From NCBI RefSeq assembly GCF_025698545.1, contig NC_068569.1, forward strand, positions 2,108,001 to 2,172,000: DNA of 64,000 nucleotides, given 5' to 3'. Both the position numbers and the translations under genes were made by a program. Below are positions 12,726-24,499 of this stretch, piece after piece. Under the pieces are notes generated by a model. That model had not been told where the DNA came from and did no database searches. It was given only the letters and a program-made list of their open reading frames with translations. Source of the DNA: Gossypium raimondii (taxonomy: Eukaryota; Streptophyta; Magnoliopsida; Malvales; Malvaceae). The number at the start of each line of letters is the position of its first letter. The stretch's first letter is position 1.

Positions 12726-13334
12726 GTAAACTGCTAAATACTTATATGTTTGATAAATTTCTAGTACTCCATTAAAGTCAATATGCAATTTCATGGTAAA
12801 TTAAAATATGCAGTCTCATTGTTTGTTGCACTTCATAAAATATTCAGTTTGGTTGACATGATTTTGAAGGCCTATTAGTTATTGTCTGGCATAAACTAAC
12901 TTGCAACCTTGTGTATTTTTCTGCTACCATTAATGAAAGCTATGGTGCACGCAATGCATTTGAATGGCGTTAGAAACTTATATGTGCTCCGTTCATTCAT
13001 CATAAATGACTTGAATAGTATCTTCTGCTAGGTAGAATGTGAATGATGAATGTGCTTCATGCTATTAGACTCTATTTGTTCTCAACCCGAAATACTTGTA
13101 TGAATAGCTAAGAACATCCATATTTTGAGTGGAACTAGCATTTATGTTTGCCTCACTAGGCTTCATTTTGTTCCCAAGCAAGAGAAAAAACAATGATTAG
13201 GAGTTGGGGAATAAGAGAGCAAGACTTATACAGGCAGGGCAGTGTTATTGAACATGTTACATGATAGAAAACTCTTTTATTCCCCATCAATCTGTTAGCA
13301 TCTAATTAAATATAATAGAAAGATTAAGTAAGTG

Positions 13335-15546
13335 TGTAGCAGCCTAGCTGTATCAGCCTGAAAATCAGTGGTTTTGGAATTTCATTTTCAATGATCTGAG
13401 TCGAGGTTAGTATAAAGTTTAGTTGAAGTTTGGTCCGTTAATTTTGTCAATTGGATAGTTAATTAAGGTATAAAGACTAAATTGTAAAAGTGATAAAAGT
13501 TAACCATTATGGATTTTTAATTAATTGAATGACCAATCGAGCAATTGAACCTTTCTTAAACCACCAAATGGTGATGGATGACAACTTTCACCCATCAAAA
13601 TATGTTAATCATCATTAGCCTAAGTTAATTAAGGTTAATTAAGTTAATTATGATTTATTATATATTAATCTAAGTATAAATAAGAAAATAAAATAAAGAC
13701 ATTTTTATTCATCTTCTTCTCCAACCTCACGAACTAAGAAAGAAAAATAGGGGTTTCATGCTTTCAACAGTAGGCCCTCATATTTGGTAAGATTTCAAAT
13801 CTTTTTCTTGTAATTTTTATGTTATTAGGCCTCGAGAGCTTAATTTAACTAGCCCGTGTACCAATTTGTAAAATTGTTAAAGTTTTTAAAAGTTGTCATT
13901 ATTAAATCGTGAAGCTTTTGGTATTAAATTGTTAGATTTTTAAACTTAGAAATGAAAAAAATTGACTAATTTTGTTATTGTTATTTTGCCTGATAAGTTC
14001 ATATGGTGTGATTATATATAATAATAATGTAAATATGTTTGAATTATGAATTTGTTTGTGTGAATTGTAATTTTGAATTGATTACGATTTAATACAAAAA
14101 AGGTGAGACATTGTCTAAATTGTAAAGAAATGATACTATGTGTTATATGTGTCTGAATGGATACAAAATGTTCTATGATGGAAGAATATGTATATGATGG
14201 AGCTACAGTGATTTGAATGTTACGAATACAGTATTAATGTCCGCGTGAATTTAGTAAACGATTAGAATACGGTTGACATGCCAATAGGGTTATTTGCGTG
14301 CGTGTACGGGTTTAGTACTTCGGTGTTCTCTGTTCAACACTTAACTGCTCTCTGATCAGCATTTCAATACTTTCTGCTTAGCATTTTAGTGCTCTATGTT
14401 TAGCACTACGGTGCTTTCTGGTGTGGTGTAGTTAACCGTGAATGGAATGTTAGAAGTTTAATGTTCAAAATGGAAATTTGATGTTTTGATATCGTAAATG
14501 GAATTGAATTGTGAATTGTACTAAATTGAATAGCATATTGATGTTGAATTGCTATATGACTCGATTACGTGACGACTCAACTTATCGTTGTGAAATGTTA
14601 TGTCAAAAAAATTGTAACAAGTTAATTAGATGGTTATGTTTGATTATAAATCAAAGTATGTTATTCGTTTTAATACCTATAAATTTATTAAGCATTCGAA
14701 ATGCTTCCCTAGTTGGTTTTCCCTTTTTTGTAAATTGTTGGTTTGCGGAACTCGTCGATCAGATCAACTCGAAGCTCACACTTCACTTTGGCTAGATAGT
14801 TGTTTAAACTTGATTAATGCTTGATTTTGGAAAACTAATGTTCATATATGCAATAGTACATGTTTTAAAGATCTAAATGTGGCATTTGAAAGCCAATTTT
14901 GTTGATGAAATGGCATGATTAATGATGATATTGAAATGCTATATGGCATGGTTAATTTGATTCAACTTGATCTAGTTGAATTGTTTGGTATATTGTCAAA
15001 TTGTGGATTTGTTGGATTGAATGTATAGATTTGGATAAATGGCATATATTTGACATGTGATTGAACATTATTTTATGCAGGTTGAAGGTGCACAAAGGCA
15101 CCAAATTGTATGAAATGGTTTGGTTGATTGAAATAGGTACCAAAAGGTCTATTTTGTGCTAAAAACAAAGTCCATGTCAAGACATCAAGTGATGATCGTC
15201 ACAATGAGATTTGGGATTTTGATCACGGCGTGACAAGGAACCCCGTCGTAACAATAAGGCAAACTAGACAGTCACATTGCGACGAGTAACTTCACATCGC
15301 AATGTCGTATTGAAATTTTGAAAATGTTGCAATTTGGTTTTAATACAGTTCTGGGTTAACTTTAGAGCATTTGTAAGCTCATATAAGACCTGAGAAAATT
15401 TGTATTATGAACTCATGATCTGTAATGATTGTGTTTGCATTTTTTTATATTTTAATGTGAATGTTAATTGTCTGTAGTTGTTCCGGTAACAAGTGTAACA
15501 TTTCGTAATTCAGACTCGACGATCGGATTGGACGAAGAGTGTTACA
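13335..15546. mobile_element. Probable solo LTR of a gypsy-type retrotransposon (about 2.2 kb)
   Basis: The block begins TGTAGCAGCC and ends GAGTGTTACA, the TG...CA termini of an LTR with near-complementary ends. It contains phrases I associate with cotton gypsy LTRs, such as the 5' part around AAAATCAGTGG, degenerate repeats of AGCACTTCGGTGCT type at about 14300-14430, and CG-rich sequence at 15200-15310. No gag-pol, primer-binding site or second LTR is present. The flanking 5-mers (AAGTG on the left, CTAGC on the right) do not match, so the ends may be slightly off or one flank was rearranged. Short open frames inside are not credible genes. Confidence 0.55.
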
Positions 15547-15584
15547 CTAGCAGAGGACCATTCAACTGAAATTGTGGTGATGTA

Positions 15585-16035
15585 TTGTTCTGAGGTATAT
15601 TAAGATTCAATCTCTGGTTCATATTTCGTCGACCAATCCTTCCTAATTCACATCTTTGCTGAAAGAATTTCTTTTGTAATTCCTTACACAAGGATTCAGG
15701 AAATACCGGATCCCCGCCTACACAAGAAAATTGTTGATAAAACTCCAAAATGGCATTTTCTTTTGACCCAATTTTTTTTTCCTTATCGGTCAGGAAAGAC
15801 AAGAAAATCTCATGGTAGCAAACATTCTCTAGAATTTCTCTTAGATTCGAACCCATAGCTGATGATAGAACTAGAATAGACATTTTCTGTTTCCTACTTA
15901 CACGAGCCCATATCCTTGCTTTTCTATCAATCTCTAATTCTAACGTCCCTCCCCAATCTGATATTATGGTACCAGTATAGACCAAAATTCCGTTATGATC
16001 CAATTCTGATCGATAATAGATACCGGGGCTTTGCA
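15585..16035 (-). pseudogene. rpoB: Plastid rpoB fragment inserted in nuclear DNA (NUPT)
   Basis: The minus strand encodes about 150 uninterrupted residues of the plastid RNA polymerase beta subunit: [95 protein letters not shown]. Similarity stops abruptly after IPQNNT at one side and before LQSPG at the other, so only an internal piece of a subunit of roughly 1070 residues is present. There is no start, promoter or flanking plastid gene. The frame is intact, with scattered substitutions against my memory of the plastid protein, which suggests a fairly recent transfer. It lies about 40 bp from the end of the LTR-like block. Confidence 0.9.
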
Positions 16036-16039
16036 ATAT

Positions 16040-17640
16040 TATTCAATTATTTATTGATTGCATTATCTTGAGTGAAGACTTAAACAAAACACAAGACCAT
16101 TCCACTAAGAATGGTGGCCTAGAAAGTGTTCCATAAATCATTTAGGAGTGGAATGTTAAATTAAACTTGGTAGCAGCCTACCCTAGCAGGTCCATAGACC
16201 ATAGTGGCCATGAAAATGTTCTTTGACTGAGCTTTGAAACCAGCTCCAGAGTCTGTTCTCCATTGACATGATGTCAAACTCTGCAATTTAAAAAAATCCG
16301 ATCGATCCTACGTTTATTATGTACTGATCTGCTCGGAATGGAGACTTCTTCTTCTTTTTTTAATGAAAACAAAGTCTTCTCGTCAAAGTCTTCGGCAATA
16401 ATTTGTGTTGATCCTCATCCAAAAAGTAATATTCTTTCTTTTTCTTTTTTTTTTTTTGTGTGTGTGGGGGGCGGGGGTTCCTTTCTCTCTTTCTGTCCAC
16501 TCCCCGTCCCCAAGGCTAGCATCAGTGTTTTCCCTACCTCTTGACTCTTCCATTTAACTACCACTATACCATTTTCCAACTGATGTGGCACTTTGAACAT
16601 TTGCATAAGAAAAGTAAGAACACTAATATAAAAGACTAAAAATGGATAGGATAGGAATGTTTTGGAGATAGAACTATTATGCTACTAGTCATTAACCTAC
16701 AATAATAATCATATATCTATGTACGTTATTACACCATTGATGGGATTTTTCCTTCCAAAATTTTTAATCTACCTTTTAACTCTGCCCATCTTTATTATGC
16801 ATATATAGTTATATCAAATATATATACCCTCAAAAGTTTCTTTTTATCTAAAATACATGTCATCGGGGTATTCATCCCAAATAAACTTTTAAAAAAAAGT
16901 AACTAGTTCTGCCTTTCCTTTGTGAAAAAGAAAATTTTGGATAATTGATAGAAATGGTTGTTGTTTTCGTGGAAACAAACAACGTATTGGAAGGGTGGGA
17001 AAAATAGAAAGTAGCGCCTTTGTCCCTTTTTCTACATGTTTTTTTCCACGACTTGCACGTTGGGTTGGGACTAAAAGTACTTACGAGCCGGGTCGAATCG
17101 AGATTGACTTAAGTTTGATATTAACATATTTTATATTTATCTAAGCTTAGTTTGACTCAAAATATGAGCTTAAAATTTTTTTTATACTCTCCCATATTTG
17201 CAAAAGATTAACCTAAACTCATTTTAGGTGCCTTCAGTATTATTTTTAGAAAATATTTATCTTATATTATTTTAATATTTTTTATTTTTTTATTTATTGA
17301 AAGTTTTTATATAATCATCTTAACATTATTTTAATATTTATATTAGGGTAGTATTATATATTTAGTATAAAATTATTTTCTTAATGTGTACAATATATAA
17401 AAATAACATAATATAAAATATTATAAATTTAAAAATGAGTCGGGCTAAGCTCAGGCCTTAAATGTTCAAGCCTAAACCCGGCCTATATTTTAAACAGGGA
17501 TAATTTTTTTGCCTTAGTCCATTTTTCAAGTCTAATAGTTTTAGACAAACCCTATCGGAGTAATATAATTGGGTGAAAGATATCATTTTTCTAAAAGAAA
17601 AGTTGACCATAATGCTTAACCCCTTTGATCACTCCAATGA
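16040..17640. other. Spacer upstream of the receptor kinase
   Basis: No intact gene is seen. A pyrimidine/T-run with a G-rich tail lies at about 16436-16475. The minus strand over about 16170-16290 has a short frame with some protein-like character that I could not assign. Sequence at 17070-17500 (cues such as GAGCCGGGTCG and GAGTCGGGCTAAGC) looks like a decayed transposon, but without definable ends. Confidence 0.35.
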
Positions 17641-17641
17641 G

Positions 17642-17650
17642 TATATAAAT
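17642..17650 (+). promoter_or_regulatory. TATA box of the receptor kinase gene
   Basis: TATATAAAT lies 152-160 bp before the start codon, which places transcription initiation near 17675 and gives a leader of roughly 125 nt. Its position and match to the plant consensus support it; expression data would be needed to confirm it. Confidence 0.6.
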
Positions 17651-17801
17651 ATTCATTCCCTGCATATTTGGAAGCATAGACCTTAAAGATTCATTCTTAC
17701 ATATATCATTATTACTACCCATTTCACTTAACCTTTGACAACATAGTCCTTACAGTTTGGGATGTGATACTAATTCTCACTCACACTTCCCAATATTCCA
17801 A

Positions 17802-20800
17802 ATGTCAAAGCCAACAGCCGGTTTCCTCAAAATTCATTTCAATGCCCTCGTCCTTATTCTCCTTTTCAGCCATGCAAGTTCCCAGCCGCATGCTGCTCAA
17901 GAACAAGCTATCTTAATCAACCTAAAGCAATATTGGCAAAACCCATCCTCCATCAGCCACTGGACCCTCTCAGCAAACTCCACTAACCATTGCAGCTGGC
18001 CTGAAATCACTTGCATTAACAATTCAGTCACCGCGTTAGGCCTTCCCAACAAGAACATCAACGGTACAATCCCATCTTTCATTTGTGGCCTTCAGAACCT
18101 TGCATCCCTTGATCTCAATTATAACTACATCATAGGTGAATTTCCAAAAACTCTCTACAACTGTTCCAAACTTGAGTATTTGGACCTCTCTCAAAACTAT
18201 TTCGTTGGCCCCATCCCTCATGACATCAACACACTAGGCCGGCTCCAGTACTTGAATCTTATGGTTAATAATTTTTCAGGCGAAGTTCCTGCCGCCATTG
18301 GATCGTTGCAAGAGCTAAGTACCCTTCTGCTTGTTAAGAACCAGTTCAGCGGTCCTCTCCTGCTAGAAATTAGCAACTTATCCAAGCTTGAAATTTTGGG
18401 ATTAGCAGATAATTCAGAATTCATGCCGTCTAAGTTTCCTTCAAGTTTCACTAACTTGACGAAGCTGAAGACTTTATGGATGTCTGGAACAAATTTAACT
18501 GGTGAAATCCCTGAGATAATTGGAGATATGAAAGCTCTCGAGGCGTTGGATTTATCTAAAAATGCACTAACGGGAGAAATCCCAAAAGCATTGTTCTTGT
18601 TGAAGAATTTGAAGGTGGTATACCTTTCCAACAATAAGCTATTCGGAGAGATTCCTCAAGTGATTCAAGCTTCCAATCTGACAGGAATTGATCTTTCTCA
18701 AAACAGCCTGACTGGAAGAATCCCGAGTGATGTCGGGAAGCTAGAAAAGTTATCCAGTTTAGTTCTGTTTGACAATCAACTGTCAGGCGAAATTCCTGAA
18801 GGCCTCGGCCAAATCTCCACGTTAACAGACGTTAGATTGTTTAGCAATAGATTGTCAGGCACTCTACCTCAAGATCTCGGCCGATACTCGATGCTTGAGA
18901 GATTTGAGGTTTGTTCTAACAGGTTGACAGGGATGTTGCCTAAGCATTTATGCGATGGAGGTAAGTTGCTGGGAGTTGTAGCCTTTGACAACAATCTTAC
19001 GGGAGAATTGCCAACATCACTCGGTAACTGTGATAGCTTAGTAATGGTTGATGTCCGCCAGAATGGTCTTACTGGGAGCATTCCCAGTGGACTATGGACA
19101 TCGTTGAACTTATCAAAGTTAATGATAAGTGACAACATGTTCACTGGTGAGCTTCCCCGAAAAGTGTCGGATAATCTCTCCAGACTCGAGATGAGTAACA
19201 ACCGGTTTTTTGGAGAAATACCTGTTGACGTGAAGCTGTGGAGGAACCTTTCCGTATTTAATGCCAGTAACAACTTCTTCAGTGGTACAATTCCTGGAGA
19301 ATTAACTGCCCTTTCATCTGTACAAGTTCTTTTGCTTGACCGAAACCAACTCCATGGTTCCCTTCCATCTGATATAATCTCATGGAACTCACTCGCTACT
19401 CTAAACCTTAGCCAAAACCAACTTTCGGGACAAATTCCAGAGGCCATTGGTTTTCTACCGAGCCTAAACTTATTGGATCTGTCTAAAAACCAAATTTCAG
19501 GCCAAATTCCTCCTCAACTTGGTCAACTAAAGTCTAGTTTCATTAACCTTTCTTCCAATCATCTCGTGGGGAACATCCCAAAAGAGTTCGAAAATGGTGC
19601 GTACTCCAACAGCTTCCTAAACAATCCTGGTCTCTGTGCAGGTACTACAAATGTAAACCTCCGCATTTGTGGTTCACAAAAAAACCCGAACTTGAGTTAT
19701 CCTCGAATTCTTATTTGGATTTCGAGCACAGCAGTTCTTGTACTGTGTTTGTCAGTTTCATTCTTCCTCTCTGAAGTCTGTTGGCAGAGAAATCGCGTCT
19801 TGGATCCGGAATGGGAGCTCACCGCATTCCAAATGTTGACTTTCACGATAAAAAGCATTTTGTCAGGATTGGAAGGTCAAAAAAACAAGATTGGAGATGG
19901 GGGATCAGGAGAAGTATACCGTGTTGATATAACTGGCAATGGTGATTTCGTTGCCGTTAAGAAGATTCGGAATAAGATAAAGCTTGAGAGGGAATTGGAG
20001 AAGGAATTTCAAGCTGAAGTTATGACATTGAGCAGAATTAAGCATTTGAACATAGTGAAACTGATGGGTTGCATGTCAAGTAAGGACTCGAAACTTCTTG
20101 TTTACGAGTACATGGAGAACGGGAGCCTTGACCTATGGTTGAATAAGCACCGAACATCGGGTATCATCTTGGACTGGCCTAAGCGATTCCGAATCGCGAT
20201 CGGGGCTGCCCAAGGACTCTGCTATATGCACCACGATTGCTCCCCACCCATTATTCATCGAGATGTGAAGTCAAGCAACATCCTGTTAGATTCTGAATTC
20301 AATGCCAAAGTTGCTGATTTTGGTCTAGCTAAGATGTTGATCAAAGGAAAACCAACAACAATGTCTGCGGTGGCTGGTTCGATTGGCTACATTGCTCCTG
20401 GTGAGTTTTAGCCTTCAATATTGCATCCAATTCCACTAGCTTGATTTCTAGTTAAATATACATTATCATTGATTTCGACTTGAACTGTAGAATATGCTCA
20501 TACACGGAGAATCAACGAGAAGGTCGATGTTTTTAGCTTCGGAGTCATCCTTTTGGAGCTAACAACAGGACGAAAACCGGATCAGGGGGATGAAAACAGA
20601 TCACTTGCAGAATGGGCTCAACGTTACTATGAACAAGGCAACTCGATATTTGATGCATTAGCTGAAGGTATCAAAAAACCTTGTCACTTGAACCAAATGT
20701 GCAATGTCTTCAAACTCGGTCTCTGTTGTACAAGAACATTGCCTCCGTTAAGACCTTCCATGAGAGATGTTCTGCAAATTTTAGTCCAAAGCGCTCATCC

Positions 20801-20909
20801 TCTTGATTATCAAAGTAAGAGCGCTGAAAAGGAGTTTGATAAGGCTGTTTCGCTTCAAAAGTTGAAAGATGGACCGACCTTCGGTCCCAATAATGTTTAC
20901 TCAGTATGA
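17802..20909 (+). CDS. LRR receptor-like kinase, HAESA-LIKE 3 (At5g25930) type, complete
   Basis: Two exons, 17802-20400 and 20491-20909, joined in the APE codon of the kinase (GYIAP|EYA); 3018 nt give 1005 aa. The start at 17802 begins a good signal peptide (hydrophobic core VLILLF, cut near SSQ, residue 28); an in-frame TTG at 17757 is not needed. Next come an LRR N-terminal cap with a CSWPEITC cysteine pair, about 20 plant-type LRRs (residues about 75-600), a C-terminal LNNPGLC cap, one transmembrane helix (about 636-656) and a Ser/Thr kinase: IGDGGSGEVYR at about 697, VAVKK, HRDVKSSNILL at about 818, DFGLAK at about 839. All catalytic residues are present and it is an RD kinase. LRR and kinase sequences match the At5g25930/HSL3 lineage, whose Arabidopsis member perceives CTNIP/SCREW peptides in stress signalling at the plasma membrane. 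The ligand of this protein is inferred only. Confidence 0.93.
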
Positions 20910-21330
20910 CTTTATGGGTTGGCATTATTATTAAGACTTTGAATATGAGTAATAGCAATAGGAATTGTATAAAACTTGTCTGATTTGTATTAATAGTTAT
21001 AAGGACTTCAACTATTTTAAATTAACTTGGTCTTAGTATGTGTATAATCGAGTTGAATAAAATATTTCATCTAAATTTGCTAATAGTTACAGAATATTAA
21101 CTATTTTAGATCAACACTGGTCCCAATATCAGCATTCGCCTTAACCATTTAACTCTTTGTTACCAAGAAAAACACACACCTAGTTTTCCCCACTTGCTCT
21201 ACCATGGCAATTAAAAGTCTTTTTTGCACTCTTTTTCTTTTTCTTTTCCTTTTTCTATCACTTCTTTTGGATAGATTAAAATCCGTGAAGTTAAACTTGT
21301 AACATTTAACTTATTAAATCACCTACTCAT
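20910..21330. other. Downstream region of the receptor kinase
   Basis: Probable 3' UTR followed by AT-rich DNA. I see no gene. An AATAAA-like signal occurs at about 21056-21061. Confidence 0.35.
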
Positions 21331-21334
21331 CCTC

Positions 21335-21765
21335 TAACTTTATAAAAAATTCATTTTAGTCCTTCATTTACTTTTTATTTTTTTATTTTCAATTTTATAT
21401 TTTTGTCAAATCACCTCAAAATAATATTTTCTAACATCACGTGAATGACATGTCAACATTTAATTAATTTTTAAATTTTAAAAATTCAAAAATAATAATA
21501 TATATTTTAAAATTAAAATTATTAAAATATAAACAATATTTCTTATATTTTAAATTTTAAAATTAATTAAATCTTGGCATGTCATCCATATGGCAATCCA
21601 TGTGTATGACATGTTAATAAAGTTAACAAACATTTACTTTTCTATCAATTTTAGAGTGATTTGATTAAAAAAACAAATTCAAAGACTAAAAGAGACCAAA
21701 AATAAATAAAAAGCTAAAATAACTTTTTTTTTGTAAAATTAAAAGACCAAAAACTTCACTACGTC
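21335..21765. mobile_element. Fold-back MITE-like element
   Basis: The left arm (about 21335-21425: TTTATAAAAAATTCATTTTAG, later CAAATCACCTCAAAAT) has an approximate inverted partner in the right arm (about 21650-21760: TTTTAGAGTGATTTGATT, later CTAAAATAACTTTTTTTTTG). The arms enclose an AT-rich core with two copies of an ATGACATGT-type motif. Related sequence recurs at about 44490-44790. Exact ends and target duplication were not determined. Confidence 0.5.
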
Positions 21766-22111
21766 AATATCATATATACAACTTTAAATGATATTTTACA
21801 TGAAACTATGTAGTGAAACAGGTCAATATAATATATGGTTTAATAATGCTGAATTTATTGTGCATCTGAAATTTGATTCTTTTATTTTTAATTTCAAAAT
21901 TTTAGCTCCTCTAATCTTTTGAGGAAGTCCAATTGAATTCTGTTAAATTGATTTGGGTAGCATTCATAAAATAAATAAATAAAAATTACTCATGTGATTA
22001 ATATTATAAACATTGAAAATCAAATAATTAAATAAAAATATTGAATCTAAATTAGATTTTTTATTCTAAATATGAGGTTGGAATGTTAAGCGAAAATCAA
22101 TTTATTAAAAC

Positions 22112-22230
22112 CCATGTGATGGCCTGATAGGTTAAGGGTGTTCACCGTCTCATATGTGGTTTGGGTTTGAGTCACGTTAGTCGTGTTGGTTGTTCGAGCT
22201 TTGCCCTGTTATTCTAATTCACCAAAAAAA
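22112..22230 (+). mobile_element. tRNA-derived SINE
   Basis: The sequence carries an A box-like TGGCCTGATAGG (22120-22131) and a B box GGTTTGAGTCA (22164-22174) at the spacing expected of a tRNA-type internal Pol III promoter. A short unrelated body follows and it ends in an A-run after CTAATTCACC. This is the structure of a plant SINE. It cannot be a working tRNA gene: there is no foldable acceptor stem and the body continues past the B box. No reverse-transcriptase source is in the window. Confidence 0.7.
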
Positions 22231-22389
22231 TATAATTTTTTTGATAAAATACTTAAATAGTGAAAATTATTGTGCTACATTGAAAAATATATATTACATA
22301 GTGTAGCGTGTTTAAAAGTAATTATTGTTTTTTTCCTCTTAAATTTAGTAGAAATTACGTCTAATGTCATTAAATTATTAGTAAGTTTA

Positions 22390-22845
22390 CATTTTCATCA
22401 TTTAATTTCAAAAAGTTACAAAATAACCATTAAACTATTCTAAAGTTTTCATTTAAGTTACTAGGTTGATGAATGTATTTTTTTTTTAAATTCGACTAGC
22501 GAGCTCCAAGCGACAATTCGGCAATCAATACAGTAGATTAATACTCATTGGTAAGTAGAAGAACATACCTTAGATCTAAATCGATTTGACGGTCATTGTT
22601 TAAGATCGAAAAAGTAATCTGTTTGGGTCTTAATTCGTATATTTGTAACATTCAAAAATATCTCATAAAAAAAATTAAACTGTAGAAGAGAGGGGAAGGA
22701 GAACTTTCGATTGGCACAGGTAGTGCAAACAAAAAAGGCTATGCAATAGATATTTTAACAGTCTAGTGACTTGAATAAAAAGATTTAAACAATTTAATGA
22801 CTATTTTATAATTTTTTAAAGTTAAGCAACAAAAAAATAATTTAT
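22390..22845. mobile_element. MITE with long inverted repeats
   Basis: A left arm at about 22397-22470 (AAAATAACCATTAAACTATTC, then CATTTAAGTTACTAGG) pairs with the inverse of a right arm at about 22761-22842 (GTCTAGTGACTTGAAT, then CAATTTAATGACTATTTT). Similarity is about 75 percent over more than 55 bp by eye. The core contains CGAGCTCCAAGCGACAATTC and other non-coding sequence. There is no transposase. The terminal bases and target duplication were not resolved. Confidence 0.6.
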
Positions 22846-24470
22846 CCAAAAAAGAATATAACAATCTCCAATCTCATAATATAATAGCCCATTAGCCCTG
22901 GAAAGATGCCCTTACCGGCCCACTTGTTAACAACTGCATGAGATAGAATATAGTTAAATGCCGATCTTGCCTACCTCTCGATGCCCCATCATTACCCTAA
23001 TCTTCCCCAAGGAGCCCTTAATTCAATGATTGCAAAATATTACGTTTCGTGTTAGCTGATGATCAATGATTTAGTGTATTTACTATTGAAAGAAATAAAA
23101 CTGAATCTGCCAAACAAATACATAATTTGTGGATATAAGAGGGTTCAAGTTATTTGTTCCCGTGATTAGAATTCACTATTTCAAAAGCTTCACATGTATA
23201 TTAAATCTAATTATAGGCTAAAAGTCAAGTTGCTTGAATGTTTGATATTTATGGTGGCACAATTTGTTTAATAATATACTAGTCTCATGGCCTACAATAA
23301 TATAATAGGTGAAAGAAATAAAAATAATAATATTTTTTATATATAAACATCTTTTTATTTTATTTTTAAATTAAATTAATTTACTTATATAGCCCTTATA
23401 ATATATGATTTTTGTGTTAAATTATAGTCATTTGGTAATTTGTTAATTGAGGTTGGTGTCCGACAACATTGTTTGCATTGAACTGAACTGGTCAGTTGGA
23501 TAGATTAGACCGGGTATTAATGAAAAAAAATATCATTAGATTGATTGATTTAAAAATCGGTATGGACTGATTGAACTATTTTTTAATAATTTATTTAATT
23601 GCAACGAACTGATCGATTGAATTGATAAATTGATGGCTTGAAGTCTAATTTTATAAACCTTATTATTCGATTGATTCATGCCACCACCAAAACTACATAT
23701 TTAAATAATAGTGTTGAGGTGGAATGGTGTTAGCTTTTAACTCAAGTGGGGAAGATGGTCCAAAAGAAAGAGCATCAGGAGTTGGGAGAAAAAGACTAAA
23801 AACGTTAATACGGAGAAGGGGAGCAGGGAGCCCACAAAAACGGCACGGCAACAGCACAACACAGCACATAGACGCTAGCTCCCGTAATAGAAACACAAAC
23901 AGTGGTGCACGGGGTCGACAGCGAGTGTCAGATTCAGACTGAGGGTGGAGGCTGCCAAAATTTTGTGGGTCATATTCACTACAAAGCTTGGCTGGCTGGC
24001 TCCCTTCCCCTGTTTTTCGCTAGACAAAACGACAACAACACTCATTTATAAGCCCGACTCAACATAGACAAAGAAAGAGAGAGAATGTGAAAACACAAAT
24101 TTAAGGAAGTAAAATTTATTTGTAAAAAAATTGAAAAAGAAAAGATATGTCTCCTTTCTACTATCTGTTTGGTAAAATCCCAACGATGTCGATGATTGCC
24201 TCTGTACTTTACCTATCTATCCACCCCATCTGCCTTTTTTTATCTTACATGTGAAATGAAAGCCCTGTTATTACCGCCACCCATGATTATAACCCCTATC
24301 CCTTACATTAATTAAAAACGTGACTCACAGTAAAGTTTAGGTTAGGTTATCGCCAACTTCCCCCACACATGATAATTACATCTTTTAAATTTCTGGGTCT
24401 GCTTTTTGGCAGTAAAAAACCGAGATTAGTTTAGGGATAAGTTTTTAGGTGAACATAGAAGGGGGAACGG
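22846..24470. other. AT-rich spacer before the MATE gene promoter
   Basis: No gene is recognised. The open frame at 23724-23942 encodes a basic peptide without family resemblance or supporting exons and is not annotated. The remainder is AT-rich with short A/T runs. Confidence 0.35.
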
Positions 24471-24475
24471 CTTTG

Positions 24476-24497
24476 ATGCATGCATGCATGCATGCAC
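24476..24497. repeat. (TGCA)n tract with overlapping RY motifs, upstream of the MATE gene
   Basis: Five consecutive ATGC/TGCA units create several overlapping CATGCATG sites about 1.4 kb before the MATE start. CATGCA is the RY element bound by B3-domain seed regulators (ABI3, FUS3, LEC2). A regulatory role is only possible; a plain tetranucleotide microsatellite is equally likely. Confidence 0.6.
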
Positions 24498-24499
24498 GC

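Noticed and set aside
13330-15551. A complete LTR retrotransposon with target duplication at the 13.3-15.5 kb block
   Set aside because: No second LTR, no gag-pol, and the flanking 5-mers differ, so only a probable solo LTR is reported.
15542-16036. A 164-aa open frame that could be called a functional RNA polymerase gene
   Set aside because: It is an internal piece of plastid rpoB without start, C-terminus or plastid context, and similarity ends abruptly at both sides.
17757-17801. An earlier start for the receptor kinase
   Set aside because: The upstream codon is TTG, and starting at ATG 17802 gives a normal signal peptide.
22112-22190. A functional tRNA gene
   Set aside because: A and B boxes exist but no cloverleaf with a paired acceptor stem, and the sequence continues as a SINE body.
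23724-23942. A basic 72-aa open frame upstream of the MATE gene
   Set aside because: No conserved motif, no splice partners and no regulatory context; likely chance.
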